Source of the DNA: Artemisia argyi
Taxonomy: Eukaryota; Streptophyta; Magnoliopsida; Asterales; Asteraceae
Assembly (NCBI GenBank): GCA_030686995.1
Contig: CM060703.1
Coordinates: 2,946,501 to 3,010,500, forward strand
Length of the DNA stretch: 64,000 nt
Reading direction: 5' to 3'
Shown piece after piece: positions 56,303 to 64,000 of the stretch. A program made the translations under genes and the position numbers. Position 1 is the first letter of the stretch. The number at the start of each line of letters is the position of its first letter. Under the pieces are notes generated by a model. That model had not been told where the DNA came from and did not search any database. It worked only from the letters and a program-made list of their open reading frames with translations.

Positions 56303-59300
56303 TTAGTTGTCACCAGATGCAGCACCACCAGTATTAGTAGTGGGTGTTGCCGATTCTGATTCTGATTCTGCAACCACGGTTTCATTTGACTCGCCTAGAT
56401 CCTTGCAGTGGCGATTAAGCACAGATCCTCCAAGCACTTCGTCTGCAATATCGATAACCAGTGCCGATTAAGCTATGAGTAACATCTCACATATGAAAGA
56501 TGGGCTACCTTAGTTGGAATGGAATATGGTTTTGCTAGCGGTGGTTAAGTTCAAATAATCAGATCGATATAGGAATGGACCTTTATAATTGTTTGGTTTA
56601 TTCATTTCTGTGGTATCTCGTGTATAGGATAGAAATTGGTATAGAAGAATTTGTAGTTATGTGTTTCAGTGGTTCTTTTTACCAAAAATGGTTTATGTAT
56701 ATAAAACTTCACTTTTTCACCCAAGAAAAATGTTTAACAAAACAACTTTAAGAGTTGAGTGGGTGTAATTCTTACCAGAAGCTGTAAACACGGTTTTACT
56801 TGACTCGCCCAGATCGTTGCGGGGGCGCTTGAGCAAAGATCCTCCAAGCACTTCATTTGCAATACCTAAAATAGTAATATCAACTTATTTACATATGAAT
56901 TGTAACACCCCCAATTCATGGATGCAGCGGAATTCGAACTGGGTGTTACTGGACGGCACAATAGTCACAATAATAGAAAACGAACTCCAATTGAGTCGTT
57001 TTAAAAGATTTATCATTCAAATTATATAAATATCAGAGATTACAAAATGAGGTCCCAGATGGTTCCATGTTTACAATTTACATTAAATGAGTTTTGAATG
57101 ATAATAAAATTTATAGCCCTCTTGAGTATCCGTGCCCTTCCGTACCATCCTTGATCGTCATGAACCTGAAATACATGCTTGAGAGGTCAACACAAAGGTT
57201 GAGTGGAATTCGTAGAGTTTAGTTAAATCGTTTGAACACAATAATCGTAGTGTGAGCTATAGACTCACACTTATAGTTAGAAAACAAAATCGTTATTTAT
57301 TTCACTAAGCTCATGCAACCAAAACATTAACATCGAACCAACAAAATTGGCATTATAGAAGCCCTATCAAGGTACTTTTGCCGTTATACCGCTAAATCTC
57401 AAATATAGTGCATTTGTGTGAACTCATCGTTGTTCAACACAAATGGGATTCGTCAATCCCAATAGACCTATTCACAATACTCGCGCTCACTAGTTCTAGT
57501 GATTAAATGGTTCATGATAGGGGCCTAGGATTGGCAAGGTAGGTACTTAGTAATAATAAAACAATCAGGCAGCATACAGTTTCAAACCATTGTGTTCGGT
57601 TTAAAAGTAGCATGTATTCCCCCCCCAAGGGTTTGTAAAACATTGAAGTAATGTAAAGTGGGGCTATGAACTCACCTTAAGTTATGTAGTGAGTAGTGAA
57701 TGTGATGGTCGAATCGCGAAGGTTTCTACGAGCAACCTATAATAGAATGTTGCGACTTAGGATCGGAGTAAAGAATATGAATGAGTGCCTATATATATAT
57801 CTTGCATTTAGTCCATGATGTGGTATGATGTATATTGTAAGTCTTAGAAAGAAAAGATTCATGAAACATGTATGTTTATATATCGTTTACTACCGTTCGG
57901 GCCGACATAATTCAGAAGTCATGTTAGTAAGCGTTCGAGGAGCCAGGACACTTTAATTCGTAAATCCACAACTCATCTCGACGGCTTACATAATGAACTC
58001 CTCACATGAGGCTCCCTACTATTGTAGTAGTTGATAAAATATATAGGTATAAGTTTTGATCCGAAAAGTTACATGTCCGATATTTTGAATAAACTTAGGA
58101 AAGTTTATTTGTACATGAAGATTGTTATTAGGGGTAGTTTCATAAGTCTTGAATGACCATTTTCTCTTGGTAAAATCTCATGGTTTCCTTTTAGGTGAAG
58201 TAGATCCAAATTGTTTGTTCATGTTATCGTCTAATTCATTGTTTCATGTTTACGCCTTTGTAAGTTGTTATGGTCATTTCGTCATGGCCTAGCCATGACC
58301 TTTGGTCCTTGTTCCAAGGTCATGAGACACAACCTTGGCTCTAGCCATGGTTGTGGTCTTAATTATAGGTCATAAGACCTCTTGTTCCTTTCAAAGTATA
58401 ACCATAATCTAGTGACTTTTGCCTAAAAATGGGCTGTTTAGAATTTGAAGAATTTTATCACTCGGAAAGCATTTTTAGGTCTCGAGCTTCTTTGTTCCTG
58501 AACGAAAACGGCGTTCCGGACAACTTTCGTGTTTTAACTTTTTGATGAATCGGACCAGAAGTGTGACTTTCAAAACCCAAATTTGATCAGAATGGTATTT
58601 GGCAGTTTGCCGGAAATCTTTGGTAACTTCAAATGGGCGTAACTTTTGACTCGTATACTCGTTTTAGGTGGTTCAAATTGCTATGGTTTCCTTGTTAAGT
58701 CTTCTACTGTAATATGTAATAATCCAATATAAAATTTTTACCATTTTGATCAGGTTATACCAAGAAATTCACTAGTTTGCTTGTTTTAGTAACTTAACTT
58801 AACAATCAAGTACAACAACATGTTTTAGTCATTTTTATACACCATGGACATTCATACAAGATATAATATAGCAAGAATAACATTTAAATGATATGAACAT
58901 GAGAAATTAATAAGAAGCATGTTAGGTTTAGGCTTACAACTTTTGGCTTTCTAATTAAAGAAAGGAGTAACAAGTAAGGAAATGGACTTTGATAGACTTG
59001 CTTCAACCCTTTTCACTTCATGCAACCTTTCTACCCTTGGTATTCTTGAAAGAATGATGATAAAGGTTGAGGTGAATTGAGTGGATTTAAACTCAAAAGA
59101 AATCACCAAGTATATTAGGGTTTGGAAGAGTTTTGGTGAATGATAACTTAACTAGGGTTTCTACCTTGAACTTGCACTTGAATCTTGCTTGAACTATGAA
59201 GGAAATAAGCTAAATGTGAAGTGTTGTGGTGTGGTTTGATGGCCGGCCAAAGGAAGGGGGGAGGGAGTATTTATAGTCCAAATGAGGAGGTTAGGAAGCT

Positions 59301-62300
59301 TACTAGGAAAGTGTTACAACTTGGTGACCAAGTTGTAATTAAGTGTTGATTTAGGGGTAAATTCATGAGATGAAGCCACATGGGTGTGACTCCCCCCTCC
59401 TAGGGCGGTTTCATGAGCTTGGAGAGCAAGGGTTAGACTTTTCTTGGTATTATCCAAGATACTTGGTTAGTTTTGACTCCGGGAAATGCCAATCGTAAAT
59501 GATTAAGCCTCAAAACGTAAAACCGGGTGTCGTAAAATTATGGAACTTGAAAGTATTGTTAAACATGTTCATATAGTCCATAATATAAAATGAGTGGTAG
59601 GTTCTATCGGGTGCTAAAACCCTGCTAAAAACTGGAAACACGGGTCGAAAACGCGTAATACGTAAAATATACGAATATTGCGTAAAATTGAGAAAAGTAA
59701 AATGTTACTTTTCTAATATGTTATAAATGATTTAAAATGACTTATAATGTCTAGACTGGGCTCAGTCTAGTGTCGGTTGGTATTAAATGTCTTTTAGACA
59801 TCAAACCGTAAGCCTAAAAATCACGAAATGACTTATAACATCAAGGGATGATTTTTGGTCAATGGAGGAGGGAAAAATATGTTGACTTTTTCTAATAAGT
59901 TGAAAACTTAAATCGTCTTAGAAATGCGGTGCAGGTATAGGCTAAGGTTACGGCTGAGTAAAAACGCTTAAAACTGAAAATTCCAGTTTTTCACGGCCGA
60001 AGTTTATTTTGGTCATGATTTTTCTCAGTCATGATTTATTCTCAAATAAATCATGAGTGTGTCAAACATTTTTCTGATGTGGGGTCACCTGACGGGGTTG
60101 AATATCGTTGTGCGTAGAATTTCTGATGGACGTTTTACCCTAAAACGTGTAATTCCGTGTAATTCCTTAATAACTTTCATGAAAATGATCTGACGAATGT
60201 CAAACATTTAATTTGCCATGGAAATGATTTATCACTCGAGAATATGAAATAAAAATCAACTTTCGGGAAAATTTTCGGGAAAAATGAATAGTAAAAGTGA
60301 ATAGTGAAATTTTCCGGGAATAGTAATTATCCTGAAAATGCGAATTGTTACATGAATAGTTTGATTTGAACTAGGTAATATATTTAACCAAACAACTCTA
60401 TATTAAAACAAACAAAAAAAAAATGTTAAAACATTTACAACATCCAAAGTCTAAGCTGAAATATTTTAATCAGATATAGTTCCAGTTGATTGATTAATGG
60501 TGAAATTTTTTTAATCAGATCTATGTGAGTAAAGCGGATGTAATTGTTACCAGAAACTGCAGTCACTGTTTTACTTGACTCGCCTAAATCCTCGCGGGGG
60601 CGCTTGAGCATAGACCCTCCTCCAAGCACTTCATCTGCAATACCTAAATAGTAAGCCAAAGGTAATATTAACTTATTTACATATGAATAATTTGATTTGA
60701 GCTAAGTTAGAGCGGGAGGCGTGGTCTCCTCATCCTTCGCCATGCCAGCATGGCATGCTCCTCATGGCTAGCCACCACACCAGCCCAACTCCTCACATCT
60801 CCTCATTTGAATGTTGCTCGCACGACGAAGCAATGTACTATATTAAAAATAATAATAATAATTAAAAAAAAAAAAAAAAAAAAAAAGGAGAGAGAGAGAG
60901 AGAGAGAGAAATTGATGGAGGACCAAAACTGAAAAAGAGTAAAGAATAATTCTCGCAGATTAGTTGGAAGTAAATTAGGATTTATCTTGAGTCTAGTTAT
61001 CTTTTAGGTTTATCTTTACTTGTTTGATTAGGATTATCATTCTATTAGGAAACTTTGTTTGAGTCGGTTTAGGATTCTTAGGTCTATATAAACTAAATTT
61101 CAGTGCATTGTAATTCATTCTATTCAATATTATTCAACTTTAGTTTATGGATACGTGTTCCACGTTCCTGTTTGTGTTCCTAGTGAGCCAAAATTCAACC
61201 AAGGTTATTCTTGCGTTTGCAATTAACCTGTTTACAACGTGTTTGTAAACTAAGCCTTTCGCTGTACTACTTCAGAAATTTAGCAAAGTCAAAGTTCAGA
61301 ATAATCTTAATTAGATATATAGACAAATCCTGGCAGTAGCACTTGATCACAGATGCACTACCAATGCAGACTCATACCATTTACAAAAACAAAAACTATT
61401 TGACCAACATTTCAGACATCTTTAAGTTATTAGATATCTTGAACAAACTTAAAAAGGTTAAGCCCATCCTACTATAAGAATGGATTTAATAAATGTTACG
61501 AGTGGTTGGGGGTGACGAATTTGCAGCCACAGTTCCCCCAGGCCGTACTTAACCAGCATTTAATAATCCAAATAGAAATGCCAATGGGTGTATAACCGTA
61601 TATGCATCGTCTAAGTGGTCATGGCTAAACAAACTTTTCATTGTTCTGTAATCCAAAACAGATAGACTGATAGAGTAAAACCAACCCCACAAGACATTTA
61701 ATAAAATGTGTGGTTCAAATATCTTATTGTGCATTTGTGCTATCTATACTTTAGTAAGCTAAAGGTAATATTATTAACTTATTTACACATGAATAAATTG
61801 ATACATAAGTTGAGTAATGAGTAAATCTAATTCCAATTAACCACTATAAATATAAGAAGAGTTGAGAGTGGGTTACCATCCTTAGGCTCCTGACAGTAGC
61901 GTTTCATCATAGATGCCTTAAACACGTCATCTGCTTCACCTATTATAAGTAGCCAAGCATTATTAATGAGTTGATTAGAGAACATATTTAAATGTTACGA
62001 GAAGCACTGACCAGTTGCAGGGTTGATGATCTTGATGACCCTCGAGCTACTTTCGGCTAGAAGAAGCTTATAGACACTGTCTAGAGCTTCAGTAGCTGAA
62101 AATTATCAAACATAAGACAAGGTAATTTGAACCTATCATCAATTAAAAGTGTAGGAAGGATTGTGGGAGTGACATGTGTCACCCCCTTGCCACATCATAT
62201 GACACATCATATGACACGTGTCACCCCCCCGCCGAAAAAAAAAAATTTCCCGCCAAAAAAAAATTTTTTTTGGGGGCAATTTTTTTTTTCCTGCCAAAAT

Positions 62301-62928
62301 TTTTTAGTGCATCATAGTTATAAAGTTACTGCATCACGGTTATAAAGTTACTGCATCACGTTTACTGCATCACAATTATGATTTTACTGCATCACGGTTA
62401 CTGCATTCATGGTTTTAATGTTACTGCATCATGGTTATAAAGTTACTGCATCATGGTTATAAAGAAACTGAATTATCATAAGTTTTATGCATCATATATG
62501 TATGTAACTGCATCACAATTAAAATACGATTCTTTTTTAAGTTTTGGTGCATCTTTATTATAAGTTACTGCATCATAGTTAATAGTTTAGTGCATCAGCT
62601 ATGTTGCAGTAACTTATAACTTTAATGCACTAAAATTTAAAACTGTGATGCAGTAACTTTTATAATTGTGATGCAGTAACTTTATAACTGTGATGCACTA
62701 AAAATTTTTGGCGGGATTTTTTTTTTTTTCGCCCGGGAAAAAAAAATTTTTTTTGCGAGGGGGTGGGGGGTGGGTGGTGGGGGTGGTGACATGTGTCATA
62801 TGATGTGGCATAGGGGTGACACATGTCGCTCTCACAATCCTTCCTACACTTTTTATTATAAGGCCATTTTTATTTTAACCCATACCTATATATATATATA
62901 TATATATGTAGACCTTGTTTTGCAACAT

Positions 62929-63022
<94 letters not shown>

Positions 63023-63395
63023 ATGTTGCAAAACAAGGTCTACAAGGCCGATTAATCACCAATTAGGTGATACAATGCCACCAACTTTTCCGATTTGTGT
63101 AAATCGGTCAAACAACTCGGTCAACGATGGTTAATGATAGTCAACGGTGGTCAAGCTTAAACGAAACCTTCAAACCTTACTGGAAATACCCAAAACTCGC
63201 TGTAAAATTGTTTATTAGGTTATTCTTGTTGTTTATATCTATTTCAAGATGTTTTTTTTAACAAAAATCTTGCCAGTAATACCTAAAACTTGCCGGAAAT
63301 GGCAATCCGATTAATCCCTGATTAATCCTGCTTAGACCGATTACAAGCTAAGGGGGGTCGACCGCCCGACGACCGATTCACCATTTTTGCAACCT

Positions 63396-63483
<88 letters not shown>

Positions 63484-64000
63484 CTTAACAGTAAAAATAT
63501 AAAGAGTTACCGCATGTTGGTGCTGATGTATCAATTGCAGGGGTGAAGAAAACGGGGGAGGAAGGTAGTTTAGGGTGCGTTTGGTTTCCTCCTAAGGGAA
63601 TCAAACTATCACTATGAAAGTGATAGTTTGTGTTTGTTTGTGTTGCCTGGGCCCACAACTATGACTATGAAAGTCTAATATATTCCATACTCCATATACA
63701 ACTCTTGAGGGGGGAATGGATCTTTCATAGTTGAGGGACCCACCACTACTATCAAACTCATACCCATTGTCATTCCTCGCAGCATACCAAACGCACCCTT
63801 AATTTCCTTATTATTATTATTGTTAAGAAGAACATCTTCTCGGTCTTAACCAACACAATAACAAGCAATTAGGCATAAATTATTTAATAAAAAATTAAAA
63901 AAAGTTATTATAAATAAAGAATAATATACTTACACTTTCGCATGGATTCTGTAAGTTGGAATTTTTCCATATGTGCTTTGACGAGGTCCGGGTTGGCTAG
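56303..64000 (-). CDS. Unrecognised multi-exon gene with iterated ~30-residue exons (5' end outside window)
   Basis: Phase-consistent minus-strand exons, in order of transcription: 63934->64000 (LANPDLVKAHMEKFQLTESM), possible 12-base microexon 63511-63522, 62012-62095 (TEALDSVYKLLLAESSS, VIKIINPATG), 61877-61939 (GEADDVFKASMMKRYCQEP), 60551-60643 (GIADEVLGGGSMLKRPRE), 56776-56865 (GIANEVLGGSLLKRPRND) and 56303-56442 (DEVLGGSVLNRHCKDLGE...GGAASGDN, TAA at 56303-56305). All splice sites are GT/AG and all internal introns fall in phase 1. The last three exons are clear copies of one unit, and 61877-61939 is a distant copy. The unit has a KRPR-type basic patch and a DLGESSKTV tail; the C-terminus is SESESA- and Thr/Gly-rich. 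No family recognised, so function is unknown. The bases and frame look conserved, arguing for a real gene. Confidence 0.7.
56901..60352 (-). mobile_element. Solo LTR of a gypsy-like retrotransposon (3.45 kb) in an intron
   Basis: Starts TGTAACACCCCCAATTCATG and ends GCGAATTGTTACA, with inverted TGTAACA/TGTTACA ends. A perfect TGAAT duplication lies at 56896-56900 and 60353-60357. Read on the minus strand it ends GGGGGTGTTACA, as in many plant Ty3/gypsy LTRs, and has GGACTATAAATACTCCC (a TATA box, at about 59262-59278) in that orientation. No PBS, PPT or coding follows. It splits an intron whose pieces (AACTTATTTACATATGAAT / AGTTTGATTTGAACTA) match the intron at 60665-60705. Confidence 0.85.
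60840..60910. repeat. AAT/poly-A/GA low-complexity block
   Basis: (AAT)n, an A run and (GA)n in succession within an intron of the minus-strand gene. Confidence 0.9.
60911..61320 (+). other. Possible LTR-like remnant in the intron
   Basis: GGTCTATATAAACTAAATTT (TATA-like) followed by GTGCATTGTAATTCATTCTA and ATTCAACTTTAG looks like the U3-R part of an LTR or a small retroposon. No termini or duplication seen. Confidence 0.3.
61330..61550 (-). pseudogene. Decayed copy of the terminal exon and 3' UTR of the minus-strand gene
   Basis: On the minus strand GGCCTGGGGGAACTGTGGCT and then TTATTAAATCCATTCTTATAG align with the real terminal exon (GAAACCGTGGTTGCAG) and its downstream TAAATCCAGTCTCATAG. 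TAAATGGTATGAGTCTGCAT further on matches TACATGGTATGGACTGGAT in the true 3' UTR. It shows that a segment including the gene end was duplicated in tandem. Confidence 0.6.
62145..62853. mobile_element. Fold-back TIR element in an intron
   Basis: The ends AAAAGTGTAGGAAGGATTGT (left) and its reverse at 62834-62853 continue as TIRs of about 65 bp with few changes, including GACATGTGTCA and CACATCATATGACAC. Inside is a direct array of GTTACTGCATCACGGTTATA units (62310-62600) followed by the inverted version (TGATGCAGTAACTTTATAA, 62600-62700). No clear target duplication. Confidence 0.8.
62908..63043. repeat. Palindrome: 24-bp perfect arms around (TA)n
   Basis: The 62908-62931 arm is the exact reverse complement of 63020-63043 (core CCTTGTTTTGCAACATTG). 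The ~88 bases between are pure TA, which is itself self-complementary, so the whole ~136 bases can fold as one hairpin. Confidence 0.95.
63021..63397. mobile_element. hAT-like element between TA tracts
   Basis: Ends CAATGTTGCAAAACAAGG and, reversed from the right, CAAGGTTGCAAAAATGG. Subterminal CCGATTAATC motifs occur inside each end. Both flanks are TA repeats, compatible with an 8-bp duplication. 377 bp. Confidence 0.72.
63398..63482. repeat. (TA)n microsatellite
   Basis: TA tract at the right edge of the preceding element, about 25 bp from the putative 12-base microexon. Confidence 0.97.
63573..63798. mobile_element. Tourist-like (PIF/Harbinger) MITE
   Basis: GGGTGCGTTTGGTTTCC at left and ATACCAAACGCACCC at right are inverted ends. 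TTA flanks both sides (63570-63572 and 63799-63801). Lies in an intron of the minus-strand gene. Confidence 0.88.

Noticed and set aside
60435..60659. 74-aa single-exon ORF
   Set aside because: It reads through the GTAAC donor of the 60551-60643 exon. Only the exon part is supported.

Overview
This window is plant nuclear DNA. It is AT-rich, with spliced genes, many (TA)n microsatellites and a dense, nested mix of plant transposons: Ty1/copia, solo LTRs, L1-type LINEs, SINEs, MULEs, PIF/Harbinger, hAT, Stowaway and Helitron. The copia gag (LDRTDYESWAQRIRLYCLGK) and the DUF4283-type LINE ORF1 resemble sequences I know from Asteraceae, notably the Tanacetum/Artemisia/Chrysanthemum group. That family assignment is inference from memory, not a search.

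Layout. 1-13.4 kb is a gene-free patchwork of MITEs, a Helitron and tandem duplications. A hAT-type MITE is split at its internal TA tract by a 2.9-kb TIR element, and an unsplit relative lies at 10.35 kb. 13.5-21.3 kb is one long MULE-like element (36-bp TIRs, 9-bp target duplication). It carries a Helitron helicase remnant, several minus-strand exon-like fragments and a nested 1.7-kb solo LTR. 23.1-32.5 kb is a nearly intact Ty1/copia element: 364/363-bp LTRs, a perfect 5-bp target duplication, PBS and PPT. Its gag-pol frame is broken only by three nonsense codons. 36.4-39.7 kb is a MuDR-like element with 170-bp TIRs, a decayed transposase and an intact convergent second ORF. 40.0-42.0 kb is a PIF/Harbinger element whose transposase has one nonsense codon. 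43.0-43.8 kb is a 5'-truncated LINE with target duplications. Helitron ends follow at 44.5, 45.5 and 56.1 kb.

Two host genes are supported. (1) 46.04-50.88 kb, plus strand: an eight-exon MADS-box gene of the SVP/AGL24 (StMADS11) clade. All splice sites are visible, and the 230-residue product has MADS, I, K and C regions and a C-terminal LxLxL motif. This is the best functional gene here: a transcription factor probably acting in flowering or meristem identity. (2) 56.30 kb to beyond the right edge, minus strand: an unrecognised multi-exon gene. Its last exons are iterated phase-1 copies of a ~30-residue unit (ADEVLGGS..KRPR.DLGESSKTV). A decayed spare terminal exon and several transposons sit in its introns, including a 3.45-kb solo LTR.

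The transposons do not work with these genes in any obvious way, but they shape them. A SINE sits in intron 5 of the MADS gene. A solo LTR, a fold-back element, a hAT-like element and a Tourist-like MITE sit in introns of gene 2. Every clean break in the copia, PIF and LINE ORFs is a transition-type nonsense change, as expected for decay of methylated, silenced DNA.
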